From NCBI RefSeq assembly GCF_000264905.1, contig NW_006763136.1:1951550-2015549 (forward strand): 64,000 nucleotides of DNA, written 5' to 3'. Positions 24,701 through 34,957 of the stretch are shown one piece after another. The stretch comes from Stereum hirsutum FP-91666 SS1 (lineage: Eukaryota; Basidiomycota; Agaricomycetes; Russulales; Stereaceae). Position 1 is the first letter of the stretch, and each line of letters starts with the position of its first letter. The notes under the pieces were generated by a model. That model worked only from the letters and a program-made list of their open reading frames with translations, had not been told where the DNA came from and made no database searches. The translations under genes were made by a program, and so were the position numbers.

Positions 24701-25646
24701 TTTGCAGCCGAGGAAGAAGGCGAGCGTGGCGTCGATTCATGCGTCCATCGCTTCTACTGGAACCGGAACTGGAACTGGGACGGGTATTGGGGCAGTGTCA
24801 GGGATAGGGAGGACGTTAAAGTCGCAGGGCAGCGTGGCGTCGTTATCGTTAAGGAGTCCGTCGAGTGTAGCCTCCCTGCGGAGCGTCGGCGCGAATTGTG
24901 GGACGGGCTCGTATTCGAATGAGAGGTCGACGGGGAGTAGTTATGGTGGCGGTGGGTCTTATGCCGGTGCTTCAAGCTACAGCGGAAGTGGCGTACCCTC
25001 AGTCCCGAAGATCCCGACCATGACACCCCGCAAATCATCCCTCAAGCTCCGAAAAAGCACGACCGGGCTCTCGACTTCATCCATCGCCTCCTCCACGGGC
25101 TCATCCATGGCTTCCTCAGCATTGAAGGACAATTCGCAGTCTACGCCCATGCCTGGGTCTGGGTATGGCGCCGTCCCGAGGAGGTCCTTGGGTGGTGGCA
25201 GACCGCCGTTACCTGGGCCTGGGGCGAGGACGATGACGATGCCGGTTCCGGTGCGGCCTTTGAGGCTCGTTGAAGGGAATGCGGTGAGTCTGAATGAGAG
25301 GGGTGGGGTGCCGGTGTCGAGGACTTCGAGTGGGAGTCTGGGTGGGAGGAGTTCGGGGCTGTCGTCGTCGTCGCCTAGGAGTTCGGGGCTGTCATCGTCA
25401 TCTTCACCTAGGAGTTCGGGGGGATTGAGCGCGAGTGCGCCGGCGTCGGCGAGGAGTCCTGGGCTTGGCGGAGTTGGAGGAGGAGGTGTGGGAGGGGGCG
25501 TGCAGGGGATACAGAAGCCGAGGACGGGGACGGGGATGGTGTATAGGAAGAGTTCGGGGCCGACGGCGTTGTTGAGTAGTGCGGGGGGTGTTGGAGTTGG
25601 GGGGACGCAGAGCCGGTTGAGGATGCCGGCTTCGCAGCGGAGTTGA
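21786..25646 (+). CDS. Very large Ser/Gly-rich low-complexity protein, function unknown
   Basis: Exons 21786-23575, 23653-23988 and 24062-25646 encode about 1236 residues. The frame is open upstream to 21555, but the first in-frame ATG is 21786, so an earlier exon cannot be excluded. Almost the whole chain is Ser, Pro, Gly and Arg-rich with acidic patches, consistent with intrinsic disorder and heavy phosphorylation. Short codon-level repeats are visible: six or more Val-Gly dipeptides at about 22938-22976, Thr-Gly dipeptides at about 24755-24790, poly-Thr (24455-24475), and SSGLSSSSPR units near 25350-25420. A possibly conserved island is LMLRDGLLSPHSKILPENLL at the exon 1-2 junction. No catalytic domain or membrane segment is seen; a scaffold or polarity role is possible but unproven. 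Confidence 0.75.
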
Positions 25647-27391
25647 GCTGTGAGGGAGGAGGTGAGAGTGAGATGCTTGCGGCGAGCCAATAGATTTGGT
25701 CGCTATGATATGCGACGACCCGGATTTTTTCCACTCTTTTTCGGCTTTGTTTGCTCATACCTCTTTTTTCTTCTTTTTGTTCTTTGTCAAATCCATATAG
25801 TCGTCGTTTTTTTCCGTCTTGCGTTTCGGTTTGTTTGCCTTTCCGCCCCGTTTCGTACGTGTTGTCTTTCCTCCGTCGTTATTCGTTTTCGTTTTGTGCG
25901 TCGCGCTTCGAATTGATTCGGCGCCCTTGCCTTTGTTCTATCCAGACACTTGTGTCAACCCCCGACCCCGACCCTCGTGGTTTATACCATCTTTGTTCTA
26001 TCTATCCCTATCCCCGTCTACCCTCTTACCTACCTACGTATCCGCCTAACCGTCTACCTCCGTCTAACCGTCTACCTACTCGTCTACCTTACTTAGCCAA
26101 CAACCTGTGTAACCTCTCCGCTGTACAAGACGTCCCTTCTCGCTATGCTTTTCCCTCTCTTCGTTTTTTTCGATTGAGTTCTCGGTCTCGAACTTTCTCG
26201 GACTCGTTCCAGAAAAAACTTGAACTTTGTGGTGGTGAGGGCTCCTACTTGTTTCGTCCCTCGTACGCCTATACCCTCGCTTTTTTTCGTGTTTGTTGAC
26301 CGTTAGCCTGTTCCCCCTCTTCCCTTTTTTCCATTTCGACTCGGTTCGTCAGGTTCGTCCATCTACTTTGATAGATTGTAATACGCTTTTCTTCAACTCA
26401 CTCTCGGATCTCTCCCCTTTTTTTCATTTCGAGTCTTTTCATCATAGCTACGATCAACTTATTTTATTTGGCACACGGTCTTTACGCGTTTCCCGTTATG
26501 ATTCTGGTTCGGAATGGCAGCAGCTGGAGCAGGAGCAGGTTTTGTTTTCTCTTTGAATCGAGCTTTTATTTCTCAACATACCTCGTTGTTCCTCTGAATC
26601 GCCGTACCTCATCTCATCTCACCTCGCCTCTGCGCACCACACCACACCTCACTCAACTTACTCCCACCGCCTCCCATCCCCTCCCTCGACCCACACCTTC
26701 GTCCCCATCCCCATCTTCGTTTTTCGTTTTTTTCTTCTTTCTTTCGTGCTTCTCTCGACAGTACCAGTACCCTGTGGATCTACAGTAGACTTGTTTCCCC
26801 CTGGACCCAGTGACCATCACCCTCCTTGTTAAATACATCCTGTCTTCTTACTTTTACTCTTGGCCGTCTTTCCGTTGACTTTTTTTGACATCTGGCATTT
26901 GGCATTTGAAGTTTGGTATCTTTTTGTGTGGTGTTTAGTTCGTATTCCGTACTCAGTAGCTTCTTCCGTTCGTTTTTCGAGTTCGAGAGGTAGTTAGTCT
27001 AATTTTATTTTCTGTCGTGGATCAGAGTCCCAGTGAGTGATCCTGGTTGGGCTGCTATGCTGTGAGTTGTTCGGCGTGAGTCTCCGCTCTTTCATGCTTT
27101 ACATGTTCTTCAGCTTCGAATCTCTGTATGTTATGGATTTTTTGCTCCGTCGATGTGTACTCTACGAGGAGCCGTTGGAGGTGGGGTGGCACCATGAGTA
27201 TGTGGGCCACAATTCAACTCCGAAAGTAGGATCGAATCTCCACGTGATCGTACTGAAGGACGCGACGCGCGTCCGGTCCTCTAAGGTGTACATCATCTTT
27301 CCCTCCCAGCCTGTTTCCCTCCTCTCACTCCATCACTCCATATCTTTCCTTCACCCTCGAAATCTCTTGCCAGTAAACTAAACGAATTATC
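25647..27391. other. Intergenic, strongly pyrimidine-rich on the + strand
   Basis: From about 25730 to 26960 the + strand is dominated by C and T, including a short CTACC/GTCTAACC repeat at 26030-26095. This fits 3' UTR of the preceding gene plus a long C/T-rich promoter leader for the proteasome gene. No gene recognised. Confidence 0.5.
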
Positions 27392-28226
27392 ATGGAGTGC
27401 TCATTCGCGCTGACGGGCAAGGGTTACGTCCTTATGGCCTCGGATACGACCGCCGCACGATCTATCGTGAAGATGAAGGTCGACGAGGACAAGATTAAGA
27501 CGCTCACACCACATTTGCTGATGGCCTACTCTGGAGAGCCGGGTACGTGTATTGCTCTCTAAACCCTTCATAATATTTCATTGCTCCAGTCGTAACCTTG
27601 CCCAACATTCACTGACGTGCATCCACCCATTTCATCTCATCTCATTCCCCTCCCTCCTAACCTAACCCCCTATACAGGCGACACCGTCCACTTCGCAGAA
27701 TACGTCGAACGCAACCTCCGTCTCTACCAAATCCGCAACGTCTACCCCCTCCGCCCCCAATCCGCCGCGTCCTGGGTCCGCCGCTCGCTCGCAGAGTCCC
27801 TCCGCTCCCGGCACCCGTACTCGGTCAACCTCCTCCTGGGAGGGTACGATACCCAGGCGGGAGAGGAGGGCGAGCCGCATTTGTATTGGTTGGATTATCT
27901 GGGGACGATGGCGAGTGTGCCGTTTGCGGCGCATGGGTATGGGAGTTACTTCGCGTTGAGTTTGTTGGATAGGTGAGTTGTTTGGAGGATTGGCTTTTGG
28001 GTTTCCTCACCCCGTGGTGCTGTTCTTGGTGTGGCACTGCCGTGATAGAGGTGTCGATGCTGATCGTTTTGAACACAGGTATCACAACCCTGACGGTACA
28101 CTCGAGGAAGGACTCGACGTCCTCCGACGAGCGATCGACGAGGTAGCGAAGAGGCTTGTCGTTTCGCCAGGGAGCTACAAAGTCAAGGTTGTTGACAAGG
28201 ATGGGATTCGCGAGATCACGCTGTAG
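27392..28226 (+). CDS. pre1: 20S proteasome subunit beta type-2 (beta-4, Pre1)
   Basis: Structural subunit of the beta ring of the 20S proteasome, in nucleus and cytosol. Exons 27392-27542, 27678-27972 and 28079-28226 encode 197 residues, normal for the family. The protein begins [20 protein letters not shown] with no propeptide, as expected for this non-proteolytic beta subunit, which lacks the N-terminal catalytic Thr. Family features include [29 protein letters not shown] and the [13 protein letters not shown] turn. The C-terminus [13 protein letters not shown] is typical. No odd features. Confidence 0.95.
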
Positions 28227-28503
28227 AGTCCTGTGGGGGTGTATCTTGGTCTTGCGCCCGCGAGGGCGGAGGACGTAGTGTTCTAGTAGTATCGCGGTAG
28301 CCTCGATGTCAAGCCTTTCTGTACTAAATGCATCGGAAATTCTCTTCGTCTCGACTGACGCGCGCTTTTTTCCTCGATGCTTTGTACCTTCCCAAATATT
28401 CGCTGTGAGATGTGTGGCCCTCACAGGGCTGTGGCGTGGGAATATATCCTGCGGTGAAGGTTGAGATCGAACTGCTCGCCCACTTCCTTCCTCTCAAGAC
28501 GCC

Positions 28504-30552
28504 ATGTCCCAGTCAACGATGGTCAACAACACGCACGCCCAGCTCCTGGCGAAGCGCATTGTCGACGGGCGCGCGGCCTCGAACATTGCTACCTCCAACG
28601 ACAATCTAACATCCAACTTGAAACACTCATTCAAATTAACAGACATTGCCTCTAAAGGATACCTCATCCCCATTGTCGCCGCCGTCTGCGGCTTCCTTAT
28701 CCTCGTCGTCCTCTCCGTATACTTTTTCCGCTCATGGTCTCGCGTTCGCCGGAGGAGACGAATGTCGGTCACTGTCAACGAGAGTCTTTCCGTGCCTGGG
28801 AAAGTCAACACACTGGCGGGATTGCGTACGGAGCAGAAGGGTCGAAGTTGTCCAGAACTTGAAAGTGGGGAGGAGAGCGACACGGAGACAGCTTATACGG
28901 CCTACACAGACAAGACCGGTACCGTCGATATCGAACGCGACCGCGGGTCCCTCATCTCGTCTCTTATCTCGCCGCGGTCTAGCACCTCTATTTCATCTTC
29001 TAACAGCGACAACTCTCAGACTCAAGGAGGACATTATATACCCCATCACATTTGGCAGGCCTCTCTTCAAGCTCAGACTCGGGCTCGCTCGGAAACACAG
29101 TCATCATCTAGCTCTAAGGCACCGGCTTGGACTCATCACGCTAGGACGAACTCTCATGATGGGGCGAATACGAACTCGATCTTGAATACTCAGACTACGG
29201 TGGGACCTGCTCAGAAGTTGAACCATCAGCAGCAGGTCGCGGCTACGCGAAGACCTTGTCATTGCAAAGGCTGTAGGGATGCTCGTAAACCCTCGCTGTC
29301 TCTTGGACTTGGCCACGTCAGGTCGTCTCTGCTGCCGATCGAGGAGGCAGACAAGGAAGTGACCTCGCCCACGACCCTCAGCTACGATGATCCTCACGCA
29401 CAGACCTCTCAGAGCGGCTTGCAAAGAAAGGGTTCTCTTCTTGGACGCGCTTTGTCTCTCAACTCTCGCGGTCAACTCTCAAGGTCCGGAGCTGTCAGAT
29501 CTCACAGCCAATGCAGACGTTTGGCCCCGACGGCGAAGGATATCTCGAGACCAGCGCGTATGACCAAAGAGCAGGAGAAACAGGAAGACGACTGGCTTGC
29601 TGCTTTCGGCGATGGAATTCCGATTTCGAGCCGCACGAAGACGGAAAAGGAGAACGTCGGGCCTCCACCATTGTCCACCAGTCCCCACGCACGCGCTGCC
29701 ATCCCACCGGCCAAGGGTTCCGCCACCACTGCCACAAGCTTCGACAACGCTATTCGTTTGGAAAAACCAGCCGTGGATTCTATTCAGCCGTCCTGCGAAA
29801 CTCAGAGCCCGCGCACTACCAGCAAGAAATCCGTTTTCGTCTCACACCCGACCAATGCCCCTCGACGGCCCCTTTCCTCCACTATTGAACCTATCCTCGA
29901 ACCAGCTCACGCGCCCATAGCCTCTTACATCGCATCTTCGCTCGTATCCCAGGTGTCGTCAATCTCAGAATATGACTACTCCAACACAACGTATACCAGC
30001 TCTCCCACCGTCTCTCACAGCTCGCGCCGATTGCCTTCCACGTCTGTCACGAGTAGTCCTTCAAGCGTGTACTCCTGCAACAGCTCTAGGCACTCGAGCA
30101 TTTGTTCACCGGGTCGTAACGACGCGCGACCTCTCACGCGTCGTAAGCCGAGTCCACGCTGGGAGGATATTTTGAGGGAGGAAGAGCTCAAGGCATCGGG
30201 ATCGATCGTCCCAGATGCACCTAAGCTCGCGGGCTTGGAAGATGTACAGCCGTTCGGTCGCGACATCGAGACGGGTACGGAGGGAGTGGAGATGCATAAG
30301 AGGAAAGACTGGGACTGTCGAGATAGTGCGGAGCCTTCGACGTATGCTGCTATGAAGTGGATGGCTGAGGAGGATTGGATGGAGAATAACAGGCCGGTGA
30401 GCTATGGTTACGGTGTGGAGAAGGACGCGGATGTACGTGCAGGAGTGGGTGCCCAAACCGGGTCACCGCTGGCCCCGTTTGGATTAGGCAAGGATTCAGG
30501 ACAGTGGCCGAGTTATAGCAGGAGAGGAAATGTGGTTTCCGAGTGTACCTGA
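28504..30552 (+). CDS. Single-pass membrane protein with long disordered tail, function unknown
   Basis: Intronless frame of 682 residues. A short Asn/Ser-rich N-terminus (1-50) without signal peptide is followed by one hydrophobic segment at 53-75 (from LIPIVAA to SVYFF) and a stop-transfer cluster RSWSRVRRRRR at 76-86, so the long C-terminal part should be cytosolic. That tail is Ser/Thr-rich and low in hydrophobics. It includes a small Cys/His cluster, RRPCHCKGCRDARKP, near residue 255, and several RRPLSS / SRRLPS-type phosphorylation-like sites. I do not recognise a family. The layout (short outside part, one helix, long disordered tail) recurs in the minus-strand gene ending at 38456, though the sequences are not clearly related. 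Confidence 0.75.
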   Translation: MSQSTMVNNTHAQLLAKRIVDGRAASNIATSNDNLTSNLKHSFKLTDIASKGYLIPIVAAVCGFLILVVLSVYFFRSWSRVRRRRRMSVTVNESLSVPGKVNTLAGLRTEQKGRSCPELESGEESDTETAYTAYTDKTGTVDIERDRGSLISSLISPRSSTSISSSNSDNSQTQGGHYIPHHIWQASLQAQTRARSETQSSSSSKAPAWTHHARTNSHDGANTNSILNTQTTVGPAQKLNHQQQVAATRRPCHCKGCRDARKPSLSLGLGHVRSSLLPIEEADKEVTSPTTLSYDDPHAQTSQSGLQRKGSLLGRALSLNSRGQLSRSGAVRSHSQCRRLAPTAKDISRPARMTKEQEKQEDDWLAAFGDGIPISSRTKTEKENVGPPPLSTSPHARAAIPPAKGSATTATSFDNAIRLEKPAVDSIQPSCETQSPRTTSKKSVFVSHPTNAPRRPLSSTIEPILEPAHAPIASYIASSLVSQVSSISEYDYSNTTYTSSPTVSHSSRRLPSTSVTSSPSSVYSCNSSRHSSICSPGRNDARPLTRRKPSPRWEDILREEELKASGSIVPDAPKLAGLEDVQPFGRDIETGTEGVEMHKRKDWDCRDSAEPSTYAAMKWMAEEDWMENNRPVSYGYGVEKDADVRAGVGAQTGSPLAPFGLGKDSGQWPSYSRRGNVVSECT

Positions 30553-30919
30553 ACTTCTTCCCGCCATTACGATTGCCTCTACGTTTTGGTGTAGGCGTAG
30601 GTTCATATGTTTTGGTCTCGTGTTTGAGATGCGGTCATGTTCCTCCCGGTATGCTTAGACTCTCGCTGTATGCCGCTCATGTAGCTCCTAGTGTGTCTGT
30701 TCGTCGCCATGTGAATGTACCTTGTGCGAGCTCTGCTGTAGCACGTACTCGTGGAATTTGTCGTGCGCACGATTTACTCCTTCTGTCGAACAGCAGTGCA
30801 AGTTAAAAATTCAAAGGAAACGAGCAACCAAGGAATACCAAACCTCCAGCGACAGGTATATTACAACATAAAATAAACTGCCAGCCCTTTGTCCATATCG
30901 AAAACATGAAGTGCGACTC
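30553..30919. other. 3' flanks of two convergent genes
   Basis: Gap of 367 bases between convergent stop codons at 30552 (+) and 30920 (-). It contains AT-rich stretches suitable for 3' end formation of both transcripts; no gene seen. Confidence 0.5.
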
Positions 30920-32097
30920 CTATTCCTCGTCAGTGTCATCATCGTCATCCTCCTCCACCAACATTTGGCTCTGTCTCCGAGAACCACCAGACCCACCACC
31001 TCGCCCACGCCCTCCTTTCACCGGTGAATCCTGCACTAGAACCCCATCGGCCTTACTCCCACCCACACCCGCACTGGAACCGCCAAAGTCCCTGCCCTGC
31101 CGTACGCTCTTCGTGGGCGTTGCCTCCACGAGGACAACGCCTGCCTTACTTCCCTTCTGCCGCTCAGCGAGCGAGGGGGGATTGTCTTGCTCTCTTTTGA
31201 TGCGCTTGGACACATGTTCCACAGGATCGACAGATTTAGGCCTGAAGACCTTGGACATGCTAATTTCGCGCTGGAGGGGTCGTTTGCGGGCGTTCGAGGC
31301 GGCCTGGGCCTTTGCTTGTGCCTCAGCCTCGGCGGTCAGAGAGAGAGAAAGGGAACGTGAGCGCGAACGAGAGAGGGATCGCGAGTCGTGTTTGGAAGTG
31401 GAAGAGGACGAGGCGGTGGCGGTGGCGTTTAGGTTCTGCGTGCTGGACTTCGAGGTGGACTTTGTGCGAGCGAGGGAGCTTGTGCGGGACAGTGAGTTGG
31501 AGTTTGTGCGGGATAGGGAAATGGTACGCGAGAACGAATCGGTGCGAGAAAGAGAGTCCGAGCGTGCGAGGGAGTTTGAGCGTGACAGGTGCGGAGGAGC
31601 AGAACTGCTCGGAGCGGCGCTGTTGCCGAAGAAGTTGGAGTCTTCTCGAGTTTGAGACCGTGACCTGGATAGAGATTTGGCTTTGGATGGGGGCGGCTCA
31701 TCGGCATCGGTGTCTTCGCCTTCGGAGGACCATTGTGGGAGACGAAAGAGTTTGGAACGCAGGAGGTTGTAAGATTCGGGGAGCTTCTCTGAAAAACTGA
31801 TTTTGGTGGGAAATATAAGCCAATGAATCATGAAGGAGTACGATAGGGGGAAACGTACTGAACCCGAACTACATCCTCACAGAATGCCTGTGTCCAGTCC
31901 CTCACTTCCTTGATTTGCTCCTCTCTTTGGACTTTCGAAGTGCTTTGGGCCATTTCCTCATCCACCGGCAAAGCCATCTGCCATACTGCAAGACGGTCCA
32001 TCAGGCCCTCGAGTCTGTCTTCCAGAATCTGGCGCGGAGTCTGCTCTTCAGATTCGGAGGAAGATGACGGACGAGGCCGCGTGCGTTTGCCACTCAT
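30920..32097 (-). CDS. Hypothetical protein with Ser-Arg repeats, probably nuclear
   Basis: Two exons on the minus strand, 32097-31859 and 31796-30920, encode 371 residues. The N-terminal 110 residues look folded and helical: EDRLEGLMDRLAVWQ, then RDWTQAFCEDVVRV running across the intron into HFSEKLPESYNLLRSKLF. The middle is an imperfect repeat of SLSRT/SLART units at about 150-210 followed by SRSRSRSLSLS, resembling RS-type regions. The C-terminus has basic clusters (RKRPLQRE, SKRIKRE), a VLVEATPTKS / VLVQDSPVKG pair and an acidic end. The head could belong to a small DNA-replication or chromatin factor, but I cannot name the family. Confidence 0.72.
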
Positions 32098-32322
32098 TGC
32101 GGTACGCGATTTGAGTGATAGGTGGGGCATGAGAAGTCGGTCATGCCGAGTAGTATTTGCGGATTGTGATGGGTCAGGAGAAGGAATTGAAAGCGATTTC
32201 TTAATGAGGGCAGGTGTGGGTCCCGGGAGAGAAAGTTTGAGGAGGTGAAGTAGTATTTGGAGTTGAACCCTGAGGAGTCGATCATCATGAGCAAACGAAT
32301 AGCATGAAAGCGTGTGGACAGT

Positions 32323-32888
32323 TTACTCTCGCTTTTCCATCTCCTTGATCCATCGTAATGTACTGGCTTCTTCGTCCAAGTCCTGGGTGACATCATAGGT
32401 TTCGACCTCATCGACGGCGTAGTGGTTGAAGGCAAAGCGAGCCATCTCGGCTTCGACATCATCAGCAGTGATGGCAGCGGTTTCGTCAACCCATTTAGGG
32501 ATAGAATGTCGATATTTATGTGCTGACAGTCTCTCAGTCAGGAGGACCTCGTCGAGTGCAGCGTGCAAGGCATGGGAGGACTCTTCTGCAGACGTCTTCG
32601 GTGAGAGCAGCAGAAGAAGCGGTACAAGCTGCACGAGCGGTACAATAGCCTATCTTTTCAAGATTCAGATATTCCGCCCTCGATAAGACTAACCAAGTGA
32701 AGTAAAATGGTACTGACGTCGGGTAGCCAGAGAAACTGTAGATAGCGTTGGCGAACCTGGTCCGCAAGAGTCGACGCCGATGCGGTCTGAAACACGCCAG
32801 AAACGAGCACGTTTGGGTGGTCTGCAACAGATTTACGCTGGTTTGAGGACCAGTTGATAGGACCTGTGGTAGGCAGCGCGTAGAGCAT
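32323..32888 (-). CDS. Small conserved-looking protein, function unknown
   Basis: Two exons, 32888-32694 and 32649-32323, encode about 173 residues starting MLYALPTTGPINWSSNQR. An alternative donor (GTCAGT, with the exon ending at WLPD) also keeps frame and would remove 11 residues. The pattern is helical: QVRQRYLQFLWLPD, then LHLAIVPLVQLVPLLLLL (hydrophobic, possibly a membrane helix), and an acidic C-terminal half with DDVEAEMARFAFNHY. No family recognised. It starts 244 nt from the start codon of the complex III subunit gene on the other strand, so the two share a promoter region; it lies 225 nt upstream of the 32097 start on the same strand. Confidence 0.6.
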
Positions 32889-33132
32889 GATATTACACAA
32901 CCAGAGTTTCCGAGCAAGTTACAAGCCAAGTCGCGTCGCGTCGGCGTCGCGTTCACACACAAGACGCGTCCCGGATTGTGTCTGGTTCCGCACATAAAAC
33001 TGAGGCTTGATTTGGATGAATGGTGACGAAAAGCGTGGGAAGGCAAGAATTGGCGTTGGAACTCCGCTGCCGGCTTCACCCATTGGAGTGGACCAACGCG
33101 AAGAGCTGGATTTCCGCCCTCACATATCCTCG
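32889..33132. promoter_or_regulatory. Shared divergent promoter region
   Basis: Only 244 bases separate the start codons of the minus-strand small protein (32888) and of the complex III core subunit (33133). It must contain the promoters of both. No clear TATA box in either direction. Confidence 0.5.
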
Positions 33133-34957
33133 ATGCTCAGAGCTGCTCGTCTAGCAAGCCAATCCTCCAGGCGCTCCTTCGCCACGGTCGTCGACGCCGC
33201 CGGCGGTGTCAAGGTCGCCACTGTCGACAATGGCCAGCCAATTTCCACCGTGACCGTCCTGCTGAAGGCCGGTAGTCGGTACGAGCAGAAGCCTGGTCTC
33301 GCCCATGTCCTTTCCAACTTCGCGTTCAAGGTGCGTCCTACTAGATTATATACTTGAAATTGTATCCTTATTTCTGGCATGAACTATAGAGCACCGGGAA
33401 GCGCTCGGCGTTGGGCACCGTTCGCGAGGCCGAATTGCGCGGCGGTCTCCTCTCCTCCACCCTCTCCCGCGAACACTTGGCTTTGACGGCAGAGTTCCTC
33501 CGAGGCGATGAGTACGTTCGATATTTCTGTCTTCGCATCTCTCTATATTTGGACGTGGTCATGTCGAATTCGAGAAGCTACGCAGTCAACACAACCTTAT
33601 TACCTGGCATGCTTCGAACGCGACTCTTTCTACTTGTCGCTATTCGTCCAGTATCTTCACGGAAACGCGTGGAAAATAAAATCATGGTGCACCATACCTA
33701 CCCTCATCAATATCACATGCTTAGAACCGATAGTAATCCCTAGTGTTGCCCAAGGGTGGTTCATACAGGCCTAGATCCTAAGAAACCCGTCTTTCGGTGC
33801 AAAGGGTTACTTCTCATACCATGTCTTCGTATCGCAATGGTTTCCAGCAAAACTATGAACAGAGCCCTCTGTAGAGACGGGTGTCACGTACAGGCGGTTG
33901 AATGAATTAACTGACCGTTGTCTTGTTTACTTAGGTCGTTCTTCGTTGATGTCCTCGCCGACTACATTGCAGGTGCAAAATTCACCCGTCACGAACTCAC
34001 CGAATACGTTCTACCCGCTGTTCTTGCCGAGTCCGCCGCCGTATCTCACTCGAATTCGACACGTGCTCTTGAGCTCGCCCACGCCTTTGCCTTCCGTTCC
34101 GGTCTGGGCCACTCGCTCTACGCCGACGAACACTCTGTTGGGAGCATCACCGCTGAGGACGTCAAGGCTTTCCACGCCCAATCACTCTCATCTCTGGCAG
34201 TTCTTGGAACCGGCATCTCATCCGACGCCCTTACATCGCTGTTCGAGAAGGGCTTCAAGAAGGCCGGTATCTCCCCATCTACAGCAGATGCCTCGGCCAG
34301 CAAGTCTTCGTATTACGGTGGCTCGACGAGAGTTACGGCCGGCCACGGCCCTCAAACTGTGTTCATCGGTTTCGGAACTTCGGGAACCGCATCACTGCCC
34401 GCTCTCTATGCCCTCAACGCCCACATCTCTCCCGCTCCATCCGTGAAATGGACGACCGGAACCTCCACACTTTCCGCCTCCATCCCTGCCGGCGTTCACG
34501 CAAGCACTGTCATCCTGCCATACTCTGACGCTACCCTCTTCGGTGTCCTCCTCGAGGGCTACGACGCTAAGGCCGTTTCAGCGGCCTCGAAGGCTGCCGT
34601 CGACGCGTTCAAGTCGACGGCGAGCAAGGTCAGCGCTGAGGATGCCACCAAGGCCGTGGCGAAGGCCAAATTCACGATCGCTGGTGGTGTGGAGAAGAGG
34701 GAAGGATTCGTCAGCCTCCTTGGGCCCAAGGTCCTCTCCGGCGAACAGGCTGGTCTGGACAGCACTGTTAAGGCCGTTGAGGCTGTGGACGCCGCTGCTA
34801 TCTCCAAGGTTCGTGTCCATTGTTCACGACTGGGGCTCACCTTGCTAACGCCGCTGCACCAAACCAGCTTGCCGGTGACTTGCTCAAGAGCAACCCTACC
34901 ATTGTTGCTATTGGAGATATCCACACCCTCCCTTACCAGGACGAGCTTGGCTTGTGA
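33133..34957 (+). CDS. qcr2: Ubiquinol-cytochrome c reductase core subunit 2 (complex III)
   Basis: Matrix-side core subunit of the mitochondrial bc1 complex, derived from the M16 peptidase fold. Exons 33133-33330, 33390-33511, 33935-34808 and 34868-34957 encode 427 residues. The first 20 residues (MLRAARLASQSSRRSFATV) are a mitochondrial presequence rich in Arg and Ser. The HXXEH zinc motif of active processing peptidases is absent, as expected for core 2. Typical family phrases are VTVLLKAGSRYE, GLAHVLSNFAFK, REAELRGGLLSSTLSREHLAL, FGTSGTASLPALYAL and the ending NPTIVAIGDIHTLPYQDELGL. Intron 2 is 423 nt, several times longer than the others here. Confidence 0.93.

Noticed and set aside
32094..32489. 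131-residue minus-strand frame overlapping the 32323 gene
   Set aside because: Shadow frame of the small protein's last exon and its 3' flank.
34543..34848. Arg-rich plus-strand frame
   Set aside because: Out-of-frame shadow of the third exon of the complex III core 2 gene.
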